From the NCBI GenBank assembly GCA_963565915.1, contig OY751486.1, positions 5,456,001 to 5,520,000 of the forward strand: DNA of 64,000 bases, given 5' to 3'. The first letter of the stretch is position 1; every line of letters starts with the position of its first letter. The translations under genes and the position numbers were made by a program. Below the pieces are notes generated by a model. It worked only from the letters and a program-made list of their open reading frames with translations, was not told where the DNA came from and did no database searches. Shown piece by piece: positions 44,403 through 54,405 of this stretch. Source of the stretch: Entoloma clypeatum. Its lineage: Eukaryota; Basidiomycota; Agaricomycetes; Agaricales; Entolomataceae.

Positions 44403-44804
44403 TGTTATGCTTAACAAACTGTTCCAAGGTTCGGGCAGAGTATGCAGGAAAGTGGAAAGGCGAAGAGCAAAGTGATTGCTAAATCTAAGGAATCTACTAT
44501 AGTACAAGAGGTTTATATAGGTACTGACTATAGGCGGTAGTGGATGAGTCAGTACTGCGGAAGGCAGTGCGCATGAGTAAGGCGACTGTGGAAGGCTATG
44601 TACAGTGAGTAAGCTGACTGCGGAAAGCGAGTCAGCGTGGGAGCGAAGTATACTAAAGGGGATGACGAAGTAATGTAATGAGTCAGACTGGGAATCAAAG
44701 GTTGCGAAAGTAGGCATTAGACATAGTAAGTTCGTAAGAGGGCGCCGAGTCAGGCCGATAAGTAAAAGATATGATGTGGTCCTCATACCGTAGAGTCCAT
44801 AACA
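44403..44804 (-). repeat. Gypsy B 5' LTR
   Basis: 402 bp, same length as its partner at 33237-33638, ending GAGTCCATAACA on the plus strand. The sequence beyond (44805 onward) does not continue copia 2, so the two flanks of B come from different contexts. Confidence 0.9.
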
Positions 44805-44974
44805 AGAGACTTCCAAATTCTCTGCTCTCCGGGGTTTTTTTGGGGATCTCTCGCACCTACCTTGATATGGTGAGTTTTGCTTTTCGGAGCTAGCGGGATT
44901 GATGGAAGGTTAGCCAATTTCGGTTTGATGGGATGCTGTGAAATGTTGGGATCTGTACCCTGAGGTTGGCTCAT

Positions 44975-45031
44975 CGTAAGTCAAGCCGTAAGTCAAACCG
45001 TAAGTCAAGCAGCTTGTTGTGTAAGTCAAAC
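44975..45031 (+). repeat. 12-bp tandem repeat CGTAAGTCAARC
   Basis: Three consecutive units at 44975-45010, with a fourth (TGTAAGTCAAAC) after a 9-bp gap at 45020-45031. Confidence 0.75.
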
Positions 45032-45295
45032 CCGGATAAGCATTTTATCCTTCCTTATCCTTTGCAGCTCGCCTTATCCAGTTGAACCAGGTGAGCCTTG
45101 TTATATCTGCCATCAAATCAATCACATCACTAACATGTCACAGTGCTGCCACGACATGACACGACATTCTCCCTTGCCACCACCATGAACCTTGGCCCGA
45201 ACCCAGCCATCTGTGACACCACCCAGCACGAAGAGCAGCAACGACAGCTGCGAGAGCCTCCCGAACGCAAACCTAGAACCCAACACCACCGAACG

Positions 45296-45400
45296 CCACC
45301 GAACGGGTGCCATGAGTGGGGGATGCATGAACGGGTAGCCGCGAATGGGTGCCACAAACGGGGGGATGCACAAACGGGTGCCACGATCAGGCGTCCACGA
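45296..45400 (+). repeat. Minisatellite of GAACGGGTGCCA-type units
   Basis: Imperfect repeats of aacgggtgccatgag, ggggatgcatgaacgggt, cacaaacggggggatgca and acaaacgggtgccacga over about 100 bp. Confidence 0.6.
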
Positions 45401-45603
45401 TCATGGAATGGCTCGAACAAGGAGCCCGTTCAGGGATGCACGATCGTGGGTCAATGATTGCAGCATGTCAGAGGAGGGGTGCTGGGCGGCTTGGGGCTCA
45501 GGGTGCCGCCATGGGGGCAGCGAGGGGTGTCCCGGAGGCATGTAATGCTTACCTGCACCTCCCTTCACTCACCACTCCCCCTTTCCCTCCTCTGCCATTC
45601 CAA

Positions 45604-45790
45604 CGGCCTCCTCTGGCACCCAATTGCGCCCAACATTGTCCCTCTTGCCGCAACGGCGTCCCCTCATCTCTGCTCATGCCCAACGGCGTCCTCTTGTGCC
45701 CAACAGCCTTCTCATCGCCACTCATGCCCAATGGCCTTCCAATGGCCTTCTCTCTCGTGCCCAACAGCGTCCACCACCACCTTGTCCTTT
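45604..45790 (+). repeat. Minisatellite of TGCCCAACGGCGTCCTC-type units
   Basis: Repeated gcccaacggcgtcc, gcccaacagccttc, gcccaatggccttc and gcccaacagcgtcc units, with spacing of about 20-40 bp. The overlapping frames in this block are artefacts of the repeat. Confidence 0.6.
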
Positions 45791-46336
45791 TCCCTCAACC
45801 CTTACCTGTCCAGTTGCCCAACGCCGCCAGCCTTCCCCCCGTCGCCGATTTTTTTTGTGTTACTTAGAAATAAAAATATCATTTTTTTTGTTTATTTCTT
45901 ACATGATGTGTGACAACCCCAAACCCCCCCTCCTCCTCCTCCCCCTGCCCCAAATCAGACCCCTCCCCAAGCACGAGGGGCACGAAGTGCGCGCTCGCTG
46001 CCAGCGCGACAGACGGAACAATGCACTGCATGTCTGATGTAATCAGGGTCCCATCACATCACACCCTGCCGGGACCCTTGATCAATCGGTGATTGCTCGG
46101 CGGCTTACAGGTTCTATCATTGCCCACTCTTCTTCAACATCTCATCTTCGCTTCAATGTGAGTATCATTAACCAGGCTTCCTCTGTGTCTGCGAGGCATG
46201 CTGTTCAATAACTGAGTGGTCATTGATGTCGATAAACAGCCGTGAGAAATTTCTCAACATTCCAAAAGGATCAATATTTGATCAACAAACATACAGCACA
46301 TGTCGAGCTCATCAATATGCCATCGAAGTTTCACAC

Positions 46337-46458
46337 AATGGTTCGGGTTCACCCAAGGTGCCAAACCTGAACCTCAAATGAGGTTCGGTGCAGCAAGATT
46401 CCTGACCCTGGACCCGAACCTTGGGTCCAGTTCAGGTTCGAGAACCTGACCACGGCCA
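46337..46458. repeat. Hairpin-rich GGTTCGGGT / ACCTGAACC repeat
   Basis: Interleaved ggttcgggttc, aacctgaacct, gaggttcggt, ggacccgaacctt and caggttcgagaacctg motifs form local hairpins. Similar in composition to 22795-22945; probably the same class of small foldback repeat. Confidence 0.5.
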
Positions 46459-47132
46459 GTCTACTCTGATACTTATATCAAAGGGCTTGATATATCAGAT
46501 CTGTAACTACAGCCACTGATGTATCATGGCTCACCTGTAGAGCTAATTGATATATAAAAACTACATATACTAGGGCTCATGTGACTTGCATGTGACACCA
46601 TATTTTTCCGAAATGTTACCATCATGTTTTTAACAAACGGCGGTGTAGCATAGGATTCCAATTCTTCAAATTATTCTCATGTCACAAAAATAATTTATCC
46701 TGCAAGTCATTTTCAGAGGTTGGAAAAATTTATCACTCCATGGAACATTCTCAAATAGTTGCGGTCAGCAGTGCAACCAGCTTGCCTCGTTCGTTCACAT
46801 TATCATTTTTGTGAGAAATTCGGTACAAGGCACAGACGGACGGACAAGAATACCATACATAAATAACAAACAGCACAATTTCGAGAGTAATTAGTATGGC
46901 GAGTATTTTTACATGGTATATGGATAATAGATACACAGATCCTGTAAGTCAGAACAATCGAAGCGAGCAGCGAAAATTCGCCGTTTCATGCATTCCACCT
47001 TGCATCTGGGCGCTTCGGAACGGAAAAAAGAGGTAATGAGAGGCGGTCCGATAAACGATAGATACCTTGGAAAACATAACATACTAGAGGTACATGGGTA
47101 GAAATCTGCACAAAAAAATCGGTGGTTAAGAA
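46459..47132. other. AT-rich intergenic, no gene
   Basis: Only very short frames. This is the 3' flank of the caspase-like gene that ends at 47133. Confidence 0.4.
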
Positions 47133-49143
47133 TCAGCTAGTTCTTCCAGTTTTTTTTTTCATTGTCTCCCATACCTGAGGTGCCTGGAAATTATTCATCT
47201 CCGGAGGTTGAGAGAGGACTATGGGTGGCCGCCCGACTTTGGCGCGCCGTTCGTTTATCAGCCGCACTTCTCGCCTGTGTGTACGAGAATATTCGTGGAG
47301 TCTGACATAGAATTTGTGCAGCTCATGGCTGGGTTTGATGGTTAGTGCGGCGGACATAGGCAGATGTTTGAGGTACTTATTTACCTGATTTTGGTCAACA
47401 GAGCTCGGAGAGTAGGGTGTTTGTCCTCTCCTGTTTGGCCGTGTGTCAATATAACATGATGGGCATGGAAGAGTACCTACTGAGGATCTTGATGAGGGCC
47501 TAGTACTCCAAGTCAGCCTAAAGCACCATGAGGAAAAAAGCTCTCAACTCTCACCTGCGTCATGGACGCACCATCGATGTCCTCCCATGACAACTGATAA
47601 TCTTTACATGCAGAGACTGATACCTGTATACACACTTTTCAACCATCTCAAGCATGCCAAAGCGTCAGAAGGAGAGTTACCACATTAGCCTGGCATAAAT
47701 CCAACGGAGGGCAGTCGCCTGTGCATGGCCACATCGATTCGGGCGACATGCACCGTTTGATCGGAGAATGGGGCGTGTCAAACCATTTCTCCTCCGGGGA
47801 CAAAGACCGTGTCCGAATCGTCAGCCGTCGGTTCTCGGTGGAAGCTGAAATGAGGATCTCGTCTCGCGAGGTCCGGCGGGATGTAGCGCTGATGCGTTGG
47901 GACCGGAATATGCGCCGTGAAAGGACTGGAGAGAAGGCGGAGAGAGCCAGAAAATTGAATTGGTATTTGGAGAGAATGGGACCGGTGGGGCTTACCGTGA
48001 GTAAGCTGTTCCCGCGTTGAACCATCTGGGTTCGGGAGGGAGGGAGAACAAGCGTGTCTGCGTGCTGGTAATATGAGAAGAAAAAGGGAGTTATGTGCGC
48101 GTATGTGCAGAGGCTCACTGATCCTATTCCACCGCGTGTCCGACCTTCTCTTTCCTTTCGAGACCCAGGGAACATACACTCGGTTACAGCGGAAATGTTC
48201 GAGATCTTCAATCAACGAGTTATTCTTCAACGGCAGGATATCATGTCTAGAGCTCGAGGGTTCCCCGCTTACCCAAAAGTGATGCCGAGTGACAGGAGTC
48301 GAAGATTGCCTATGATAAGCTGCGATTAGTCCGACTCGTTGATGCATTCCTTGGGCGGAAAAAGTCACGAACAGTGAGATTACTGCCGATAGGCAAGCTA
48401 TCCACTAGAAGACGGCGAAGTTCCTGAAACGTTTGGTTCAAAGGGGACCAAAAACCAAAAAGGTTTGGTATACTCACATTATCCTTGATCATCCTGTCCT
48501 CTCCATCGCTCGGAATTATGCCTGCCGTGTCCCATCAGTTCGTAAGGAGGAACGACTCGAATCCCGTATTTTCCTACGAACACTCATCCAATCCGTCTTC
48601 CTCGCTGAATGTCCTATTCTCTATTTGCACTGCATGGCCAGCGTCTGCTCGTTAGACGTCAGCAGATGGATTGGATTTTGAACGATCTGGCGTACAATGG
48701 AAAAAGAAGTGATCTCCCGATCTAGCGTCCTCAACGAGCCGCTTTATCGCTCGCAGCTACGAAATTTGTGAATGGCCTCGTATAATGATGGCTATAGGTT
48801 GTTGAAGACGTACGATGTTTTCACGAGTAGGTTGGTCTGCCGCGTCGTCATCGATAAGAACGACGATGTCTTCTTCCATATAAGAGTATTGATCTATGGG
48901 GATGATCATGCTCCGTCGTTTTAAGACTCGTGAGAGCAGTTTTCGAAACACACCCATCAACAACTTCTTCATTCCCTTTACGTCCTCATGTGGCCCCTTC
49001 AAAGCGTTCGCACGCTGATTACCGTCCTCCTGATCCCTCTCGTATTGGATACCAATGAGCAGCGCCTTCTTCTGTGGCTTGCGCTCTTGGGACTCTGACC
49101 ATCCTGGGCGCCTCTCGGGTAGGTGGGGGATGAGGTTCACCAT
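47133..49143 (-). CDS. Caspase-domain (metacaspase-like) peptidase
   Basis: Peptidase C14-type protein, possibly cutting after Lys/Arg as metacaspases do; cellular role unknown. Fourteen exons, about 418 aa: 49143-48954, 48893-48814, 48756-48696, 48644-48582, 48521-48478, 48423-48373, 48309-48273, 48205-48119, 48064-47996, 47925-47681, 47623-47556, 47499-47481, 47430-47385, 47328-47133 (edges may be off by one). Order of motifs: KKALLIGIQYE (first strand), LKGPHEDVKGMKKLLM, DIVVLIDDDAADQPTRENI, FFFHYAGHAVQIENR with the catalytic His, RMIKDNELRRLLVDSLP, and AIFDSCHSASLL with the catalytic Cys. Then comes a Ser/Arg-rich linker with CMSPESMWPCTGDC, and a C-terminal p10-like part (SACKDYQLSWED, HPTLRALLTKI). 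Each exon joins in frame. The ATG at 49143 was chosen (MVNLIPHLPE); an upstream ATG at 49344 is possible. Confidence 0.85.
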
Positions 49144-50336
49144 GGGTTCTTTCGCGCGAGAAGGCCTTTTACGAAATGGTAGGAGGTCACGCCGAGGTTC
49201 AGCCCCGTTGTGAGTACGCGGGGGTGCGGGGTTGGTACGGGTGAGAGTGTAACCCGATGAGATAGGAAGCTGGTATATAAACAAGGCAAGAGGATCAGAA
49301 CTGCCAGCACCGCATTGGCACAGCAAATCAATCAATTGCTCCATTTAGCAAGTTTGAATGAGTTCCAACTTCCAGGAAATACATTCCGTCCTTGTTCGGC
49401 TCAAGGTTGACGTTTCCGTGCAAAGTGTCAACATTCAACGGGGTAGTTGCATTGCCTTTGCATAGGTAGGTAGCTATGTCGCTCTACCAAAAGTCCATTA
49501 AATAACGATAGTAGGCTTTCATCGCCAGCAACCGAAAAATACTCACACAACGGCCAAACTTGAGTGATAATATAAGCTCCTGGGAGGGGCAATGGGTTGC
49601 GGTACCTGGTGAACCAGTGGCTGTAGAACCGGGAGTCGAGACAGAGGGCAGGGGGAACAAACGGATGATAACAAAACGGGAGCAAGGAGCAGTGGCTGTG
49701 AACACCTCGCCATTCAATCGGGGCCCATCAATCGAAATCTATACAACAGATCTAGAGTGCGAAGTCACCACTGGTAAGGGGGGAAAGGGAAAGGGTCGAA
49801 GCTCACGTTTCACATATGATAATAGATTTGCCGGACTTCTGGAAATCGTACTTGGTAGGATCTGATTTTTTGGGTAGTTTGGTCAACCGCACATTAATCT
49901 ATGTATTAGTACATCGCTCGTTTGGCCCCCTTTATTATAGGATAGGCATCGGGGCTATCCAGTCGAGTGTTCCGTTGATGGGAGGTTGGATGTAAGTGCA
50001 CTTTCGAAGATACCAATCGCAACGATGATTGGGGTATTCTACCTACAGCTACAAGTCTACTCTACAACAAAACTACCAAAGAAATATAATAAGGAATAAA
50101 GATAACGATCAACTAAGCTAAACTATCAATATCGAACCAGCCAAGGAGAAGTGGGGTATCAAAGGCTGTATATAAAGAAACGCGAAAAATGGGTATAGCG
50201 AGGAGACCTAAACAAAAAACGGGAACGGGGTATCATCACGGGGGAGGTAACATGGCCTAACGCTATGTAAAACCCGGATCCAAATCCGACAATCGCCAAA
50301 AAAAAAAAAAAAAGAGGTTCACGGGAGGCGGGTCGA
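49144..50336. other. Intergenic, no gene identified
   Basis: Contains the caspase gene promoter (a TATATA-type sequence near 49273-49282) and the 3' flank of DUF6699 gene 5. A 101-codon plus frame at 49560-49865 has no recognised domain. Confidence 0.35.
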
Positions 50337-51032
50337 TCACCCGGTATTCAACACCCACGCATCTCTCCCAGGAGCGAGTGAAAGGCCCCTGAACTTGGAG
50401 TACCCCATCAAGAAATCGACTCTCCGTACTCCACGGCTCTTCTCGTCTTCGTATTCTCTCGCGCTCCGGATACGCCTGTACCTCTGCTCGTACGCGTTCG
50501 CAACGTTACGCCTGTCCTTTTCCGTGGGGAGACTATGGTATTCCTGGTGGGTAACGTTCGTGCGGAGTGCACGGTAGATGCCCTCTAGAACGTCGTCGAC
50601 GCTGACGTAGGTGTGATGCGTGGAGGGGGCGACGGTGATGCTCCAGGGGAGGTGGGGTGAGACGATCGTCACAGTTCGACTGGCAGGTGTTGTAGCAGAT
50701 TCGGATAGGACAAAACGTGGGATGCCGTGATGTGGGGACGAGATAGTGGAGGTGGGTTGGGTGAGATCATAGTTGATCGCAGGGGACGAGGAGGAGCACA
50801 AGAAGGAGTGGAGGCGCGGACGGGTCAAGGATTTCGAGACAGGATGTGAACTAGAAGGTGAAAATGGGAAGATATACGGCGTAGGTCCTGGGAGACCTTG
50901 GGTGTACGATGGCGGCGTGAGGAGGATGCCGTCAGATGAGGCGGGAGAAAGGGACCCGTATGAGAGTTCGGGTGTGAGGGGAGAATGGACAGTGGTCGTT
51001 CCAGAGAAGTGTACTTGTTTCTTCCCTGGCAT
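50337..51032 (-). CDS. DUF6699 family protein 5
   Basis: Intronless, 231 aa from ATG 51032 (MPGKKQVHF), chosen because it matches the short basic starts of the family; an in-frame ATG at 51056 would add eight residues. A Ser/Pro/Thr-rich N-terminal part is followed by the domain: INYDLTQPTST, a PASRTVTIVSPHLPWSITV segment, YVSVDDVLEGIYRALRT, a T-H-Q-E-Y helix, RRVDFLMGYSKFRGLSLAP and the end WVLNTG. Only the linker residues vary. No TATA box is obvious upstream. Function unknown. Confidence 0.75.
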   Translation of the reverse strand: MPGKKQVHFSGTTTVHSPLTPELSYGSLSPASSDGILLTPPSYTQGLPGPTPYIFPFSPSSSHPVSKSLTRPRLHSFLCSSSSPAINYDLTQPTSTISSPHHGIPRFVLSESATTPASRTVTIVSPHLPWSITVAPSTHHTYVSVDDVLEGIYRALRTNVTHQEYHSLPTEKDRRNVANAYEQRYRRIRSAREYEDEKSRGVRRVDFLMGYSKFRGLSLAPGRDAWVLNTG

Positions 51033-53632
51033 CCCAGTACGGGTTCTCGCGGGCATATCTCTCTGGGTTCGTTGAAGTTTAGTGTGCGCGTTGCCTATGG
51101 CCTATGATGGAGTGAAAAGGAATGGTAAGAGTGCTCAAAACAATGTTTTTTTCCACGTTAAATACCAGTCTACGGTGACGTTGTTGTGCTGCGTGCATGG
51201 ATGACTCCAGTCCCGACGGAATACCGCCTCATGGAAATGACGTCCACAGCCATTCCTATAATAAGGTTTGATGGCTAGCTTGGCTTGTCCGGAAAGGTTT
51301 CCCGAACTCGAGATCCTTGACATCGGGAAACGTGGCTCGCAGTTCATGAACGGTGTGTTTTTTTTGTGCAGTCCGCGGGGAATGCCAATAGTGCTGTCGA
51401 TGTCACCACTCTCCGTACTTGAAGGGCTTCTGCAAGGGAAGGCTTTCGCGAGGGAAGGCATTTGAGAGGGAGACAAAGGAATCAGACGCAAAACTCACGG
51501 AAAGGAACAGATCGAATCCAGTGCAGTGTCCCCAATATGCACCACCTTGTGTTTTGCAATGACAGCGTAGAATTAGACCGTGACGATGTCATACTAGTAG
51601 CTCCACGATGTCAACGAGGGATTCGTCATGGTGGGGCTATTCAAAGCATTCTAGAACAGGTATGGCGCTGCCGAGGGCTTGGTATGGATGAAGAGGCCCA
51701 TCACCGGATGCACTGCCCTAATTAAAAGCGGCGGTGTGCCTGGTCAGCTGAGGGCGGGCTTGGACAGCCTTAGGAGGTTTGATGGGGTGGGAAGGCTTTC
51801 GGAAATGTTGCAAAGGTCCGTAGGCGTATAAAGCGCAGTGTCAGCCCAGCGTGATGCAGAGGAGAAGTACATAGGATTAACTTAGAGCTGATGTTCAACC
51901 ATTGACTCGTGAGGTGGCATCCTCACTAATCGCGATCGTCAAGGAGAACGACGCATATGGAGATTCACGTACGAATGTAAGAGAACCGTATTCCTGTGCC
52001 AGTAAATGTAAGTAATGACCAAGCAGAACATACTTACTTACGACCTCTCGAGCGAAATGTTCGAGTCAAAAATCAAGGTTACGGCGGTAGCTCGACGTCC
52101 GGCAAATGCCGCCGTTACTGATTACGGCAGACGTAGCCAGATCTATTCCGAAGTTCCTTGTTCAATGAAATCGCACAAGCAGATATCATCAAGAAAAGCT
52201 CAAATCATTACAGGCCGCGGAATTCTGACCTGCGTGGCAATCCTTGGGTACTAACCCTGCGGGCGGACTGTCGGGAGAAAGTCATAAGTACCTTGTTGCG
52301 AGCAAACGATGCCTCACTCGAGGTAGATTCAGTCCTTGTTGCACCTTCAGATCCCAGTCCCACTCCCTCGGAAAACAAGCAAATCTGTCCCATAACTCGC
52401 TTCCAGGCCTCAATGAATGGTCCATACTAATTCCGGACCCGACGCCATGATATGCAATCTTGATCCACATATCCCAGAAGATCTTCATTTAGGCTCCGTG
52501 TCCGAACAATGTCCGAATTACTTACTAAACCAATTCAATTGTACAGATCATCAGTCAAATGTAGGCCAGTTCCCCCCTTGGATAATCCTCTTTGTAACAC
52601 TTCGACCCGCAGTCGATCATGATCTTCGGAACTAAGTACTGCCTCGTGTCATTGCCCGAGCAGCTGATAATCTATCATAACATTGCCTCTCGACTGCCTT
52701 GGAAAGTCATCGTTTCAACGACAAAAACTAGCCTTGTCACCATGATCCAGCATCGTCACTGCATTGCAGCTATCTTTGGTTGTCTAACTTGTTCTTTGGA
52801 GTCAGTATGCGAACATTCCATGAAGATCACCAATGGACCAATCTTCAGATTTCGGCCGGTGCTGGTAGAAAACTGCGCTTATCTCCTACTTTTTTTGGGA
52901 TTGCCTCCTTCATGTCATCGTTACCATGCACCGCCGCCTTCCGTGCATAGTGGTAATAGTGTCAATTGGCTTGGTAAGTCTCCCACTACATGACAAACCC
53001 GGTTCACCAGAGGATCACAGATTTAGGCACCCCCCCGGGGCCCCTCCCACACTTGCGACCTCGGCGGTCTCAACTACATATTCCCACACAGGCTGCCGCG
53101 GCCATATTGAACGTCAAAATACCATAGGTGAACATTCTGTCGGTGCCATCTTACCAAACACGGTACCGTCACAGTGAAACACGTTCGAAGCCCAGGTATA
53201 CCTGTCTCCGAAAGTTCGCATACCTTCCAGCTTCCTCTCCTCGTGGCGGCTTTGGTCTGTTCACTGAAGATGGTTTGGCATGTTGAATGATTGTGGGTAT
53301 TACAAAAGGAGTAAGTACAAGCATAATAACAGAAACAACTACGAGTGTTCATCTATGATCTACAGTGTTTCTTTTTTTTCTTTTGTCAGAAATAGGGTCT
53401 ACAACTACAACGGCGCTTTTCTATGTGAGGGAATATTAACGGAATAAGTGATGCGATAAAGTACTTTGGCTCCTCGCGTGCGATCACGCGGCCTACTTCT
53501 TCGTCTTCTCTTTCGTAGTTAAGTTACAGGCACGCTTGTTCGGTACCCATCTGACATGAAACCAGGGCATCAGATCAGCGCTCCTGGAAACCTCTGACGA
53601 TATATCATTCATTGACACACCTGATCACCACC
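51033..53632. other. Long intergenic stretch, no gene identified
   Basis: Frames up to 124 codons occur on both strands, but none is supported by motifs, splice-consistent neighbours or similarity to other genes in the window. It may contain decayed sequence or an unrecognised intron-rich gene. Confidence 0.35.
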
Positions 53633-54322
53633 TCACGCAACATTGAGCTCCCAAACATCCGCCGCCTGCAACGTCGCCGACAACCCCAAGAACCTCGTCT
53701 TCCCCATCAAAAAATCAACTTTCTTGATCCCCTTCTCGAGCTGTCGCTGTTTATCAGCCCCTGCGTTTCTGCAACGCCCAAAGTACGCCATGTCCACCTC
53801 CCGCGCATCCGTCCCCGACAGCCCGTTGTACTCTGTCGGGTGGGCGCACAGCCGGAGGTCGGTGTACAGCGCATGGAAGACGTCCGAGACAGTCACGTAT
53901 GCGCGCTTCGCATTCGAGGAGGGCGTGACTTCCAGGGGCCAAGGAAGGTTCGGGAGCTGGATGGTGAGACTCGAGAGTGGTGGCTCAGTTGCAGGGTCGG
54001 AGAAGGCCTCGTGTGAGACCTGATCCTCTAAGAGAATGAGAGGAGAGACTGAGAGGCTGTAGCGTACAGCGGGAGCACCGTAGGGCGCAAAGGCAAGGAG
54101 GAAGTGGATGTGCATCTCATCTGGAGGGGCTGACTTGGGCAAAGGGCTCGGTTTCAAGGCATACGGAGACCGTGGGTATACCGTAGCAGGGGTGACAAGC
54201 GGCGGCGTCGACGGAGCCGAGAGTGAGTCGGACGGCAGCGACGAGAGGGATGTGGAGGGCGAGGGCGTTGAAGGGAGAGAGTAAGTTGCGTTATCAGCTG
54301 CAAAGTGGACACGTTTCGTCAT
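53633..54322 (-). CDS. DUF6699 family protein 6
   Basis: Intronless, 229 aa, ATG 54322 (MTKRVHFAADN). A Ser/Pro-rich linker, then YSLSVSPLILL, PATEPPLSSLTIQLPNLPW, LEVTPSSNAKRAYVTVSDVF, HALYTDLR, a helix with P-T-E-Y, KKVDFLMGKTRFLGL and the end WELNVA. It is closest in pattern to gene 5 (both have the LPW-x-hydrophobic-x-V-x-P-S strand and a Y-V-S/T-V-D-V block), so these two form a pair as genes 1 and 2 do. A TATATA box lies about 75 bp upstream. Function unknown. Confidence 0.75.
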   Translation of the reverse strand: MTKRVHFAADNATYSLPSTPSPSTSLSSLPSDSLSAPSTPPLVTPATVYPRSPYALKPSPLPKSAPPDEMHIHFLLAFAPYGAPAVRYSLSVSPLILLEDQVSHEAFSDPATEPPLSSLTIQLPNLPWPLEVTPSSNAKRAYVTVSDVFHALYTDLRLCAHPTEYNGLSGTDAREVDMAYFGRCRNAGADKQRQLEKGIKKVDFLMGKTRFLGLSATLQAADVWELNVA

Positions 54323-54394
54323 GGTGCGGGATTGAGATGAGTGGTGGAAGGAAAATGTTTGATGTTGATTATTTAGGCGAAGATCAAGCGGGGA

Positions 54395-54405
54395 TTTATA
54401 TATGG
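54395..54405 (-). promoter_or_regulatory. TATA box of DUF6699 gene 6
   Basis: The minus strand reads CCATATATAAA 73-83 bp upstream of the ATG at 54322. Confidence 0.55.

Larger units (their letters stand above)
33237..44804 (-). mobile_element. Chromodomain Ty3/gypsy element B, nested and defective
   Basis: Minus-strand element with 402-bp LTRs at 44403-44804 (5') and 33237-33638 (3'). It is split by element A (34452-41030) and a solo LTR (42635-43022). Reading across A, the pol protein continues from FIEGYSNIVK (41.05 kb) to [14 protein letters not shown] (34.44 kb), so A inserted into B. Between RNase H start and chromodomain about 1.8 kb is deleted. No matching target duplication at the LTR ends (gaact versus agaga). 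Confidence 0.9.
44805..46336. other. Repeat-rich intergenic DNA with minisatellites
   Basis: Low-complexity tandem blocks (listed separately) and open frames of repetitive composition, which I do not regard as genes. A short minus frame at 44783-44974 (MSQPQGTDPNISQHPIKPK) could be the start of another element's ORF, truncated by element B. Confidence 0.45.

Noticed and set aside
45458..46037. Overlapping frames of 130-170 codons on the plus strand
   Set aside because: They run through a minisatellite, and more than one frame is open at once because of the repeat; no domain.
49560..49865. 101-codon plus frame ending NRFAGLLEIVLGRI, similar to the DUF6699 end NRFAGL
   Set aside because: Only six residues match; the DFLxG part and the DVL helix are missing and the frame lies in the wrong context. 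Treated as chance.
51135..53000. Frames of 118-124 codons between DUF6699 genes 5 and 6
   Set aside because: No motif, no paralogue in the window, and open frames on both strands at the same place.
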